Assembly: GCF_002051585.1 (NCBI RefSeq)
Contig: NZ_MZGX01000029.1
Span: forward strand, 1-64,000
DNA from: Ruminiclostridium hungatei
Lineage (GTDB): Bacteria; Bacillota; Clostridia; Acetivibrionales; DSM-1351
DNA: 64,000 nt
Reading direction: 5' to 3'
Shown here: positions 53,682 through 62,875 of the stretch, one piece after another
Layout of the letters: each line of letters starts with the position of its first letter
Position numbering within the stretch: position 1 is the stretch's first letter
The notes under the pieces: model-generated
What the model saw: the letters and a program-made list of their open reading frames with translations, nothing else
What the model was told of the DNA's origin: nothing
The model's database searches: none
Made by a program: the position numbers and the translations under genes

Positions 53682-54248
53682 ATGGAAATAACCTTTTACA
53701 GAAAACTGGCTGACAGGGTCGCCGAGTCAGTTATAAACAGCCACGAATACTCCGAATCCGAAGCAAAAAGAATCAGGTATGGGCTGGTATGCATATTTTC
53801 GGACTTATATAAATTTATCCTTATGTTTGTGTGCTTTTCTCTGTTTTCGGCTACCAGGGAATTTTTGCTGGCTTTTCTGGCCGTCCTTTTGCTCCGACCT
53901 GTTTTAGGAGGATATCATGCCAAAAGTGAGGTGACATGTATCTTCGTTTCCTTTGCAACCATGCTTGCAAGTGTTGTGGCGGGAAAAAGCAATCTGCTCC
54001 CCTCCTATCTGCAAATTGCACTGCTTTTTCTGCTGCCCCTGGTGTGTATCCTGATTGCTCCTGTCAGAACCAGAAAGGTTATAGAAAAGAAGCTCAAGTA
54101 TAAAATACTGGGGGCATTACTCACCACCGCCTTGTTGCTGCTTGACTATTTCCTGATACAGGATCAGATTCTTCAGGTGTCTGTAATTATTATATATTTT
54201 CTGTCAATTTATCAGCTAATAAAAAACAAAAAACACCAAAGAATATAA
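53682..54248 (+). CDS. agrB: AgrB-family accessory gene regulator protease
   Basis: A 188-residue polytopic membrane endopeptidase that trims and cyclises an AgrD propeptide. The conserved block LLRPVLGGYHAKSEVTC carries the catalytic His79 and Cys86, seven residues apart as in staphylococcal AgrB. At least four or five hydrophobic segments surround it, and the basic C-terminus (KNKKHQRI) is usual. The start has AAAAAGGAGGCCTTT. An AgrD-like peptide gene follows 89 bp downstream. The enzyme therefore looks competent, which makes the unusual peptide sequence notable. Confidence 0.93.
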   Translation: MEITFYRKLADRVAESVINSHEYSESEAKRIRYGLVCIFSDLYKFILMFVCFSLFSATREFLLAFLAVLLLRPVLGGYHAKSEVTCIFVSFATMLASVVAGKSNLLPSYLQIALLFLLPLVCILIAPVRTRKVIEKKLKYKILGALLTTALLLLDYFLIQDQILQVSVIIIYFLSIYQLIKNKKHQRI

Positions 54249-54337
54249 GATATTTTAATAAATTTTAAAATTTTATTGACTTTTTTGTAAAAAAGAGGGA
54301 TTATTTAATTAGTGTATTGATGAAAGGAGTGATTCAA

Positions 54338-54442
54338 TTGAAAAGAAAACTGCTTAGGTCAATCGGGTTATGTTCCTTACTTATTACTGGCTTAGTTTCT
54401 GGCGCAGCTAAATTCTGGTTCTACTTTGAGCCTAACGAGTAG
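54338..54442 (+). CDS. agrD: AgrD-like autoinducer propeptide, no core Cys/Ser
   Basis: A 34-residue peptide: MKRKLLRSIGLCSLLITGLV, then SGAAKFWFYFEPNE. It has the AgrD plan: a basic amphipathic N-terminal leader, an aromatic core and a Pro/Glu C-terminal tail. The TTG start has AAAGGAG at eight bases; an in-frame ATG six codons earlier (54320) lacks a site. The core position normally held by the Cys or Ser that forms the ring appears to be Lys25 (K-F-W-F-Y). The only Cys (residue 12) is in the leader. The acidic tail is only four residues after Phe30, shorter than usual. The family is clear from position and plan; processing is open. Confidence 0.78.
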   Translation: MKRKLLRSIGLCSLLITGLVSGAAKFWFYFEPNE

Positions 54443-54468
54443 TAATAACAATTTGTTTCAAATCACAG

Positions 54469-54525
54469 AAAACCCTTTAATACTTTAATATATGTACTTT
54501 AGCATATGGTATTTTAGGGTTTTTT
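54469..54525 (+). terminator. Hairpin terminator between agrD and agrC
   Basis: AAAACCCTTTAATAC pairs, with two mismatches, with GTATTTTAGGGTTTT, then a T-run. It may attenuate read-through so that propeptide is made in excess of the sensor kinase. Confidence 0.7.
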
Positions 54526-54540
54526 GCTATATCCCGGGAG

Positions 54541-55887
54541 GTGGCTGTTCTGTATACTGCAAGTGAAATAATTTTTACGGCAATTGAAGGCTTGATAGTA
54601 ATTATTACCTTCTCACTGATATCAAATCATACCGACTATCTTGTAAAGAATTTTTTCAGGACTCTTTTATTTACAGTTGTATATACCTCATATTCCTACC
54701 TGATTCCTTTGTTCATTCCACTTGGAGTTCATAGCGTTCTGATTTTTTTCATAACCGTCCTGATAATAAATTACCTGTTTAAAGAGAGACTGATGCTAAG
54801 CTTCATCCGCATTCTGCCTATTTTTATAGCAATGTCAATAATAGAAGTGTTAATATCTCTTGCGGGTATGCTTATTTATAACATACCAATTGAAACTTTG
54901 CTGCAAAACGACCTTTATGTATTTATTTGCAGTATAATCGCCAAAACTGTTGAAATAGCCATCTTGTTCCTTTTGAAAAAGTCTCCTATCAATAGTACCT
55001 GGCTGAACGACGACAGCATATTTCATTCCCGCTATAAGCAAATACTGATAGGCATTGCTACTATTCTGTTTTTTATAACTTGTGCCAATGTGTTTTTCAC
55101 AAATAATCCTCAGTTGATGTATAACTTCAACATATTTTCTTACGTTATTTACATTATTCTGATGCTGGCAATGATTTCGGCTTTCCGTGAGGGTTCCAAG
55201 CTGGAGCTGCTGCAATATGCCAACGAAATGCAGAAGGAGAACATACAGCAGCTCATTGACTTTAACGAAATGGTTGCAAAGGAACGTCACGAATATAAAA
55301 ACCATCTTAACACCATTTACGGCTTATGCACTCTTAACAAGCTGGACACAAACGAAAGAATCAAGCAATATATAAACAATTATGCAAACAACAGTTCTAC
55401 GAAAAATATATTTATTGACTCAGGCAATGATTTTGTAGACGCCATTATCAATGTCAAATACAATAGTGCCATCCGGAAGGGCATCGAGTTGAGAGTGGAT
55501 TTCGGTGAACCACTGCTGGTCGCCAATATCCGGGAGGATGTGGCAGTGACCATAATCTCCAATATCATTGAAAATGCCTTTGAGGCAATGAGCAGTTTTG
55601 AACGGGAAAACAAATATGTCCTCCTGAAAACTTATATTCATGGAGACAAATACTTTATTCCCATTTCCAATAATGGGCCTGCCATCCTCGAATCTGAAAA
55701 AACAAGAATTTTTAATGCAGGCTATTCAACAAAGGACAACCCTTCCAAGACAAGAGGCTTTGGCCTCAGCATCGTGAAAAATGAAGTTGCCCGCTGTAAT
55801 GGAGATATCAGAATTACCAGCATCGAGGAAATAACAGAATTTCTCATATCCTTTGAAGCAAAGCCTTCGCAGGCAGAAGTAGTTTAA
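54541..55887 (+). CDS. agrC: AgrC-like membrane histidine kinase (GHKL)
   Basis: A 448-residue receptor kinase. About six hydrophobic segments (residues 1-215) form the peptide-sensing membrane part. The phospho-acceptor His lies in KERHEYKNHLNTIYGL, and a GHKL ATPase follows with TIISNIIENAFEAM, SNNGPAIL and TRGFGLSIVKNEVARC. This architecture matches AgrC. The start is uncertain: a GTG at 54541 lies almost on the GGGAGGTG site, while a CTG three codons later is better spaced. No agrA-type response regulator follows; the next gene is an SNF2 helicase. The cognate regulator may be elsewhere. Confidence 0.85.
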   Translation: MAVLYTASEIIFTAIEGLIVIITFSLISNHTDYLVKNFFRTLLFTVVYTSYSYLIPLFIPLGVHSVLIFFITVLIINYLFKERLMLSFIRILPIFIAMSIIEVLISLAGMLIYNIPIETLLQNDLYVFICSIIAKTVEIAILFLLKKSPINSTWLNDDSIFHSRYKQILIGIATILFFITCANVFFTNNPQLMYNFNIFSYVIYIILMLAMISAFREGSKLELLQYANEMQKENIQQLIDFNEMVAKERHEYKNHLNTIYGLCTLNKLDTNERIKQYINNYANNSSTKNIFIDSGNDFVDAIINVKYNSAIRKGIELRVDFGEPLLVANIREDVAVTIISNIIENAFEAMSSFERENKYVLLKTYIHGDKYFIPISNNGPAILESEKTRIFNAGYSTKDNPSKTRGFGLSIVKNEVARCNGDIRITSIEEITEFLISFEAKPSQAEVV

Positions 55888-56141
55888 GTCCTGAATTATA
55901 TTTCCGGGGTATCCGCACATCTTCTGGCCGTATCTTATTTGGCATACCCTTGTTTCAGTATGCTTTCTTTCCAAATGTTCTTTACTTTACAGCATATCAA
56001 TTTATGGTAATTGATATGAAAATTGGTTATAATAAAGTCATTACTATTCGGCTGAAAGCCGATTGGCCCGAGGGCAAAGGCTTCATCCACAACCAGCCTT
56101 GCGGGGCTATAATAAATAACCATGAACCATGGAGTAAATGA

Positions 56142-59100
56142 ATGTTTCAGATTTCAAACGACAGTATATACTATCTATCTACACCTATAAAATTTAAGAA
56201 GGGCATGGAATACTTTAATTCCAACAGGGTAAAATCCGTTTCTTTCAACGAGGAACATATGCTTTTTGATGCAACGGTAGTAGGAACCCGTCCTTACAAT
56301 GTACAAGTTCAGTTTGACAAGGATGGGCGAATTAAAGGCTATTCCTGTACCTGCCCGGATAATTTCAAAACTGAGGCCTGCTGCAAACATATAGCCGCAG
56401 TTTTATTTCTTGTAAAATCAAAGGATGAACAGGGCTTCTTTAACTCAACCTCTCAAAAAAAAGCTGCAAAGGAAATTTTTGAATATTTTAATAATAGATC
56501 AGGAAATATTAAAACAGCCCTAAAAGTCGAATATACCCTTGAATTGCTTAAAACAAAGGCAGCTTACATAAAAAGGGGTCCAGCCGCGGTTCTCACTCTC
56601 AGGGTTGGCAGCGACAGGCTGTATATTGTCCGAAATACCGCCGAATTTTTGGATTGTCTGAAAAACAATAAGGAGCTGATATATGGAAAGGGCTTTTCCT
56701 TTGACCCTGCAATACACAGTTTTAGTGACAGGGATGCGGCAGTTATTTCTTATCTCTCTGAGATGTGGCAAAATGAGAATCTGATTGACTATCTTACAGG
56801 AGATATAAAAAAGCAGAGCGTCTTTAAGGAGAAGGAAATATTTTTGTCGGACGCTGCACTTAAAAGACTCCTGGAGCTTTTCGGGAAGCTTTCCTTCAAT
56901 GTTATTGTTGACGGTCGTACAATTGAGGATGTATCTGTAATAGCCGGAGATATTCCCATAGATTTTACCTTGACAGGAAATGCCGGTTCGGTTGACCTGG
57001 ACATAGACCTTATGCAGCCCCTTCATATGGTTACTGTGGACTGCGAGTATTTCCTGTATGACAAAAGGCTATACCAGGTTTCCTCATACCAGAAAGAATA
57101 TTTGAGGCCCTTTCTGCAGTATGTACAGAACGAAAAAAGCAATAGAATCAGTTTTGTTGACAACGATAAGGAACGCCTGTTTACAGAAGTGCTTCCCTTT
57201 ATTGAAAAAACCGGAAAGGTTTCCATAGATGAAAATCTGAAGGCTATGGTTGAACGGCCTGAATTTGAACCGGAGATTTATCTTGACAGGTTTTCGGATA
57301 TAATCACTGCGGACATTAAGTTCAAATATGGTGACAGATTGATTAATCCCTTTTCTGCCGATAGAGTAAAGCCCTCTCTGGAAAAAATACTTATCCGGAA
57401 TCTGGAAGCCGAAGGTGAAATACTGGATATACTGGCTGAAACCGATTGCAAGGTGAGCAGCAATAAGATATACCTTGACGAGGAAGAGAAAATATTCGAT
57501 TTTGTGAATTATGTTATCCCAAAGCTTCAGGAGCGTGCTCAAGTGTTTTACTCCGAAAGCTTTAAGGCCATGAGCTTTAAAAAGCTGCCCTCCTTCTCGG
57601 GTTATTTGAGATTGAACAGTATCAGCGGATTTCTGGAGTTCAATTTTAATATTGAAGGGGTTGAACGGGAGGAGCTGGCAAGCATATTTGAAAGTATCCG
57701 GCAGAAGAAAAAATATTACCGCCTTAAAGACGGAGCCTTTCTTCCGCTGGAGTCGGAAAGTCTTATGAATATGTCCGAAATTATAGAACAACTGGACCTG
57801 AATTCAGCGGACATAGCGGCGGAGTTTGTCCAACTGCCCAAATACAGAGCCTTATATATAGATAATATGCTCAAGGAAAGCGGAATGAAATTTTTCGAGC
57901 GCAATACAGGCCTTAAGGATTTGATTCACGATATCCAGGACCCGGCAGAAACAGAATACAAAATACCCAAAAGCATTAAAGGAACTCTCAGAGATTATCA
58001 AAAGCTCGGCTTCAAGTGGATGAAAACCCTTTCCCACTATGGCTTGGGAGGAATTCTGGCGGACGACATGGGACTTGGGAAAACCCTGCAGGTCATTACT
58101 CTCCTGCAATATGACAAACAGATAGCCGGAAACTGCCCTTCTCTTGTTGTGGTTCCCACCTCCCTGATATACAACTGGTGCTCCGAGGTTCAGAAGTTTG
58201 CTCCTGACATGACCGTAACAGCCGTCGTAGGCAGCAAGGCGGAGCGTCAGTTGCTTATACGCAGCGGTATTGATACCGATCTCATAATCACTTCCTACGC
58301 TTTAATCAGAAGAGATATAGAGGATTATAAGGCGTGCAGCTTCAGATATTGCATACTGGATGAGGCACAGCACATTAAAAACCCAGTGTCCCTGGCCTCC
58401 AGGGCAGTCAAGCAGATAGCATCCCAACACAGACTTGCCCTCACAGGCACTCCCATGGAAAATAACCTGACGGAACTGTGGTCGGTGTTTGATTTCATAC
58501 TTCCAGGCTACCTTCGTTCGCATTCGAAATTTGTTGAAAAATATGAAAGCCCCATTTCAAAAGGGGACAATTCCTCCCTGTGGAGTCTGGGCCGGCAAAT
58601 CAGACCGTTTGTATTAAGAAGGTTGAAGCAGGATGTCCTAAAGGAGCTGCCTGAGAAAATAGAGCATGTTATAGAGGCTGAGCTCACCCAGGAGCAGAAG
58701 AAGCTCTATATCGCATACCTGGAACAGGCCAAGGGGGAATTATTCAGCGAAATAGACGAAAAAGGCTTTGAAAGAAGCCAGATTAAAATCCTCTCCGTAT
58801 TAACCCGGCTTCGACAGCTATGCTGCCACCCATCCCTGTTTATGGAAGACTATGAGGGTGGCAGCGGCAAGCTTCAACTGCTCAGAGAGGTTGTCGAGGA
58901 TTCCATAACTGCCGGGCACAGAATACTGCTTTTTTCCCAGTTTACTTCCATGCTGGGCATAATAAGGCAATGGCTTGAGGAGTCGGGCATATCCTATCTG
59001 TACCTGGACGGCGCCACTCCTGCAGATGAAAGAATCAGACTTGTCCGGAACTTTAACGGCGGCGAAGGAGCAGTTTTTCTGCTGTCACTGAAGTCCGGGG

Positions 59101-59375
59101 GTACAGGTTTGAACCTTACAGGCGCCGATACGGTTATTCATTATGACCCCTGGTGGAATCCGGCCGTTGAAGACCAGGCCACAGACCGCGCCTACAGAAT
59201 AGGCCAGACTAAGACGGTGCACGTTATGAAGCTGGTTACACATGGGACCATTGAAGATAAGATTCTCCATATGAAAGAAAGAAAAAAGCAATTGGTAGAT
59301 GCAGTCATACACCCTGGAGAAACCTTGCTTACCAAGCTGACCCGCCAGGAGCTCACAGAACTGTTTGAGCTGTAA
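56142..59375 (+). CDS. SNF2-family helicase with SWIM zinc finger
   Basis: A 1077-residue DNA-dependent ATPase. The N-terminal SWIM zinc motif YSCTCPDNFKTEACCKHIAA (about residues 67-86) is followed by a long bacterial SNF2-associated region. The helicase core starts at about residue 610: ILADDMGLGKTLQV (motif I), DEAQHIKN (motif II, DEAQ), LTGTPMENNLTELW (III), then LFSQFTSML, SLKSGGTGLNLT and DRAYRIGQ (VI). Such proteins remodel nucleoprotein complexes, perhaps stalled RNA polymerase or repair sites. The ATG at 56142 has GGAG seven bases upstream. It is a single-gene unit, 254 bp after agrC. Confidence 0.9.
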   Translation: MFQISNDSIYYLSTPIKFKKGMEYFNSNRVKSVSFNEEHMLFDATVVGTRPYNVQVQFDKDGRIKGYSCTCPDNFKTEACCKHIAAVLFLVKSKDEQGFFNSTSQKKAAKEIFEYFNNRSGNIKTALKVEYTLELLKTKAAYIKRGPAAVLTLRVGSDRLYIVRNTAEFLDCLKNNKELIYGKGFSFDPAIHSFSDRDAAVISYLSEMWQNENLIDYLTGDIKKQSVFKEKEIFLSDAALKRLLELFGKLSFNVIVDGRTIEDVSVIAGDIPIDFTLTGNAGSVDLDIDLMQPLHMVTVDCEYFLYDKRLYQVSSYQKEYLRPFLQYVQNEKSNRISFVDNDKERLFTEVLPFIEKTGKVSIDENLKAMVERPEFEPEIYLDRFSDIITADIKFKYGDRLINPFSADRVKPSLEKILIRNLEAEGEILDILAETDCKVSSNKIYLDEEEKIFDFVNYVIPKLQERAQVFYSESFKAMSFKKLPSFSGYLRLNSISGFLEFNFNIEGVEREELASIFESIRQKKKYYRLKDGAFLPLESESLMNMSEIIEQLDLNSADIAAEFVQLPKYRALYIDNMLKESGMKFFERNTGLKDLIHDIQDPAETEYKIPKSIKGTLRDYQKLGFKWMKTLSHYGLGGILADDMGLGKTLQVITLLQYDKQIAGNCPSLVVVPTSLIYNWCSEVQKFAPDMTVTAVVGSKAERQLLIRSGIDTDLIITSYALIRRDIEDYKACSFRYCILDEAQHIKNPVSLASRAVKQIASQHRLALTGTPMENNLTELWSVFDFILPGYLRSHSKFVEKYESPISKGDNSSLWSLGRQIRPFVLRRLKQDVLKELPEKIEHVIEAELTQEQKKLYIAYLEQAKGELFSEIDEKGFERSQIKILSVLTRLRQLCCHPSLFMEDYEGGSGKLQLLREVVEDSITAGHRILLFSQFTSMLGIIRQWLEESGISYLYLDGATPADERIRLVRNFNGGEGAVFLLSLKSGGTGLNLTGADTVIHYDPWWNPAVEDQATDRAYRIGQTKTVHVMKLVTHGTIEDKILHMKERKKQLVDAVIHPGETLLTKLTRQELTELFEL

Positions 59376-59459
59376 CCACAGCTTTGCGCCTTTGGTGGTT
59401 TGACTGCATAATATGCATGTTGTGCATGTTGCACTGCACTCACTATGCCTACTTGCCGG

Positions 59460-59500
59460 CAGTGCTCCTGTACAGTCCTATTGGCGTACAGGAACACTGC
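59460..59500. terminator. Hairpin between convergent helicase and aminopeptidase genes
   Basis: CAGTG-CTCCTGTAC pairs with GTACAGGAACACTG, with one bulge. It lies between the 3' ends of two convergent genes, which suggests a bidirectional terminator. There is no strong T-run. Confidence 0.5.
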
Positions 59501-59513
59501 TTCACATATGACT

Positions 59514-60629
59514 CTACTTCAAATTTTCGGGGTTTAAGCCCTGAAGCTCTGCAGGAACAAAAAATCCGTCTTTTCTTATAAGCGTGTCGTCAAACCAGAT
59601 TTCTCCTCCTCCGTATTCCGGCCTTTGTATAAATACCAGATCCCAGTGGATTGAGGACTTGTTTCCGTTGGGAGCTTCATCATAGCAGCTTCCAGGTGTG
59701 AAGTGCAGGCTTCCCTTGATCTTTTCATCAAAGAGGGTATCCTTCATTGGTGTTTCAATATATGGATTTACTCCTATTGCAAACTCTCCCACATACCTTG
59801 CCGCTTCATCAGTATCAAAAATTTCATTTATTCTTCCTGTGTCATTGGCTGTGGCTTTGATTATCTTCCCGTCCTTAAATTCAAGGCAGATATTTTCAAA
59901 GGTGACGCCCTGGTATACAGCAGGGCAATTGTAGCTTATAACGCCGTTTACAGACTCCTTGACAGGTGCTGTAAATACCTCTCCGTCAGGAATATTCATT
60001 TTACCGTCGCACTTTATTGCAGGTATTCCCTTTATGGAAAAGGACAGGTCGGTGCCCTTCCCTGTAATCCTCACCTTGTCAGCAGCCTCCATCATTTTTA
60101 CCAGAGGGTCCATAGCCTTCGACATTTTCTTATAATCAATATTGCATACATTGAAGTAGAAATCCTCAAAGTATTCAGTAGGGGTATTTGCCAACTGCGC
60201 CATTGAAGGGCTGGGATATCTCATAACACACCATTTGGTATGGTTGACCCGCTGTTCTGAATGCACCGGCTTTGAAAAAAGGGACATGTATATTTTCATT
60301 TTGTCCGAGGGCACCGAGCCTTTTTCACTCACATTATCTCCGGAACGTATTCCGATATAGGCATCCATGTCCTTCATGCGCGCCAGTTCGTACCTGGCCA
60401 TATCCTTCATCTGCTCCTCGGTGCACTGTTCAAGCAGTACTCTTTCAAGCCCGGGATTCTTAACAGTGAGGTAGGGTATGGCACCGACTCTGTAGGCTTC
60501 ACGGATTAAAGCCCTGGTCAGCGGCACCTCATTGCCTATGTTTTCAATGAGAAGCTTTTCCCCTGCCTTCAACTCACAGGAGTAATTTATAAGATTCTCA
60601 GCAAGCTTTTCTATACGCGGATCCTTCAT
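59514..60629 (-). CDS. M29-family metalloaminopeptidase
   Basis: A 371-residue cytoplasmic thermophilic-type aminopeptidase (AmpS/PepS/AmpII family) that removes N-terminal residues using two metal ions. Family features are the N-terminal KLAENLINYSCELKAGEKLLIE, the metal-site GEVFTAPVKESVNGV, and EFAIGVNPYI followed by DEKIKGSLHFTPGSCYDEAPNGNKSSIHWDL-type segments with conserved Glu, His and Asp. The C-terminal region IWFDDTLIRKDGFFV is typical. The start follows GGAGGAGATGAAAA. It lies downstream of pepF on the same strand with a 78-bp gap, so both may serve peptide turnover. Confidence 0.88.
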   Translation of the reverse strand: MKDPRIEKLAENLINYSCELKAGEKLLIENIGNEVPLTRALIREAYRVGAIPYLTVKNPGLERVLLEQCTEEQMKDMARYELARMKDMDAYIGIRSGDNVSEKGSVPSDKMKIYMSLFSKPVHSEQRVNHTKWCVMRYPSPSMAQLANTPTEYFEDFYFNVCNIDYKKMSKAMDPLVKMMEAADKVRITGKGTDLSFSIKGIPAIKCDGKMNIPDGEVFTAPVKESVNGVISYNCPAVYQGVTFENICLEFKDGKIIKATANDTGRINEIFDTDEAARYVGEFAIGVNPYIETPMKDTLFDEKIKGSLHFTPGSCYDEAPNGNKSSIHWDLVFIQRPEYGGGEIWFDDTLIRKDGFFVPAELQGLNPENLK

Positions 60630-60707
60630 TTTTCATCTCCTCCAAGACAATTATTTTATCTATGCTATGTCTGCGAATCAAACCTTGCAGCACCTCCGCA
60701 GGCTTCT

Positions 60708-62513
60708 CTATTTGAGCAGCTCCTCCAGTTCATCCAGCGTCTTTTCAAATACCTTCAGGGCATCCTGGACTGGCTGCGGTGAGGATAGGTCTACTCCGGC
60801 TGTTTTGAGAAGCTCCAGCGGATAATTTGAACCGCCGCTCTTCAGGAATTGAATATATTTATCGACTGCTGGTTTCCCTTCGGTAAGAATTTTCTCTGCT
60901 ATGGCTGTGGCGGCTGAGAAGCCTGTGGCATACTTGTAGACATAGAAGCTGCTGTAGAAATGAGGAATCCTGGACCACTCCATTGCAATATCCTCATCAA
61001 CCGTCACCGCTTCCCCGAAATATTTCCTGTTGAGCGCCAGATACATATCGCTCAATTCCTGCGCGTTCAGAGCCTCTCCCTGTTCCACCTTTTCATGTAT
61101 GGCTTTTTCAAACTCTGCAAACATTACCTGTCTGAAAACCGTTCCTCTGAACTCCTCCAGATAGTGGTTCAAAAGATAGGCCTTTTCCTGCTTGCCGGAG
61201 GCTCTGGGCAGCAGATACCTCATGAGCAGGGATTCGTTAACCGTGGATGCCACCTCTGCCACAAAAATCTTATATTCAGAATACACGTAGGGCTGTGTCA
61301 TATTGGTATAATAAGAATGCAGTGCGTGGCCCATTTCATGTGCAAGTGTGAAAACATCATTTATCATGCCCTGATAGTTCAGCAGCACATAGGGGTGCGT
61401 TTTATAGGAACCCCAGGCATATGCTCCGCTGGTCTTTCCTTCATTTTCATAAACATCTATCCAGGAGGCTTCCATACCCTTTTTCAAAAAGCTCGTATAT
61501 TCCTCTCCCAGTGGCTTTAATGCCTCTATAACAAGGGTTTTGGCCTCTTCATAGGGTATTTTCTTGTCAAACTCCTCCACCATAGGAACATACAGGTCGT
61601 ACATATGAAGTTCATCAAGCTTTAAAACCTTCTTCCTCAGCTTTAAATACCTGTCAAGCAGCGGAAGGTTCTTGTTGACGGTTTCTATAAGTGTCGTATA
61701 GACATCCACGGAAATATTGTCATTGTCCAGAGATGCCGCCAGTGCCGACGGGTACTTTCTGACCAGGGAGTAAAACCTGTTTTTCTTCACATTGCCTGTC
61801 AGGGACGCTGCCAGAGTATTCCTCATTTTTTTATATGAACTGTATACTGCCTCGAAGGCATCTTTTCTCACCCTTCTGTCCTTGCTCTCAAGAAATGCCA
61901 CGTATCTGCCCTTGGTAACCTCAACCTCTTCCCCCTCTTCATTCCTTATGTAGGGAAATTTAATATCGGCATTATTGAACATTGTGAAAACGTCTCCGGC
62001 AGTATCGGCTATTTCCGCCGACATAGCCAGTATCTGCTCTTCCTTCTCGGATAGGATATGCTCCTTTTGTCTCAGACTTTCCTTTATGCTGAACAGGTAG
62101 ACCGACAAATCCTTGTTGGCTTCTGCATATGACAGCAAGGTATCCTCCGGAATGCCAAGCATTTCAGGTACTATAAAGGATACCGAAGCATAGACCTCGG
62201 TTACCAGGGATGAAGCCCTGTCCGTAAGTGCCTGATAGGTGGGGTTTCCATTGTCCTCATCCCTCTTCATTCTGGCATAGACAAAGACCTTGTCGTTCAA
62301 GGACAGCAGTTCGTCACTTTTTTGAAAGCATTCCAGCAGCTTTTCAGCGCTCTCTCCCAGCCTGCCCTGACAGCCTTTTATTTGCTCCGCCAGCTCCTTC
62401 ACCTTTTTAAAATCCTGTTCCCATGAAGAAATATCACTATAAATATCCTCCAGTTTCCACTTGAACCCGGAATCAATCTCCGCTCTCTTTGGTAACGCAT
62501 TATTAGTTGACAT
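60708..62513 (-). CDS. pepF: Oligoendopeptidase F
   Basis: A 601-residue M3B zinc peptidase that cleaves peptides of about 7-17 residues in the cytoplasm. The zinc motif FTLAHEMGHALHSYY lies near residue 390, the third ligand Glu in VAEVASTVNESLL. An N-terminal helical domain (GFKWKLEDIYSDISSWEQDF) and the C-terminal HFYSSFYVYKYATGFSAA segment are standard. The length is normal. The start has GGGAGGTATTAAC. Next on the strand is an aminopeptidase gene, consistent with stepwise peptide degradation. Confidence 0.95.
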   Translation of the reverse strand: MSTNNALPKRAEIDSGFKWKLEDIYSDISSWEQDFKKVKELAEQIKGCQGRLGESAEKLLECFQKSDELLSLNDKVFVYARMKRDEDNGNPTYQALTDRASSLVTEVYASVSFIVPEMLGIPEDTLLSYAEANKDLSVYLFSIKESLRQKEHILSEKEEQILAMSAEIADTAGDVFTMFNNADIKFPYIRNEEGEEVEVTKGRYVAFLESKDRRVRKDAFEAVYSSYKKMRNTLAASLTGNVKKNRFYSLVRKYPSALAASLDNDNISVDVYTTLIETVNKNLPLLDRYLKLRKKVLKLDELHMYDLYVPMVEEFDKKIPYEEAKTLVIEALKPLGEEYTSFLKKGMEASWIDVYENEGKTSGAYAWGSYKTHPYVLLNYQGMINDVFTLAHEMGHALHSYYTNMTQPYVYSEYKIFVAEVASTVNESLLMRYLLPRASGKQEKAYLLNHYLEEFRGTVFRQVMFAEFEKAIHEKVEQGEALNAQELSDMYLALNRKYFGEAVTVDEDIAMEWSRIPHFYSSFYVYKYATGFSAATAIAEKILTEGKPAVDKYIQFLKSGGSNYPLELLKTAGVDLSSPQPVQDALKVFEKTLDELEELLK

Positions 62514-62875
62514 GTTAATACCTCCCTTATCTTATTTGGATTGCAGGATGGCAGCACCTGCACTTAAGTCTGAAATTGCATCTCTGCTCACACTTTAAAA
62601 CTCAATTATTAGTTTATCAATTTTTTAATAAAAACTTGCATGTATATATTTTTTTTATTGAAGGAAATACATGCAGTTACAATAGATTATAAAGCAAGCC
62701 CGGGATATTTTCCACGCATTTCCTTTGATTTCAATTGATTTTTATCTCCGGATTATTACAATAAAAGTATTTTTATGATAAAGTATAGAAGTAAGTGTTC
62801 TTTTTTTAAACTTCGTACTATCTGAAAATTAATACTTTAAACTTATATCTTATAAATAAATTCCGGGAGGTCTAT
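62514..62875. other. Divergent intergenic region between pepF and the SPFH gene
   Basis: AT-rich DNA with a candidate plus-strand promoter at 62756-62784 (TTACAA, 17 bp, TAAAGT) for the SPFH gene. No gene or strong repeat is visible. Confidence 0.45.

Noticed and set aside
55950-56141. A 63-codon frame ending directly at the SNF2 helicase start
   Set aside because: It contains promoter-like and hairpin sequence, lacks a ribosome binding site, and its translation does not look like a folded protein or known leader peptide.
57084-57791. Antisense frame of 235 codons opposite the SNF2 helicase
   Set aside because: It lies wholly within a certain coding region, has Phe/Lys-rich shadow composition and no start signals.
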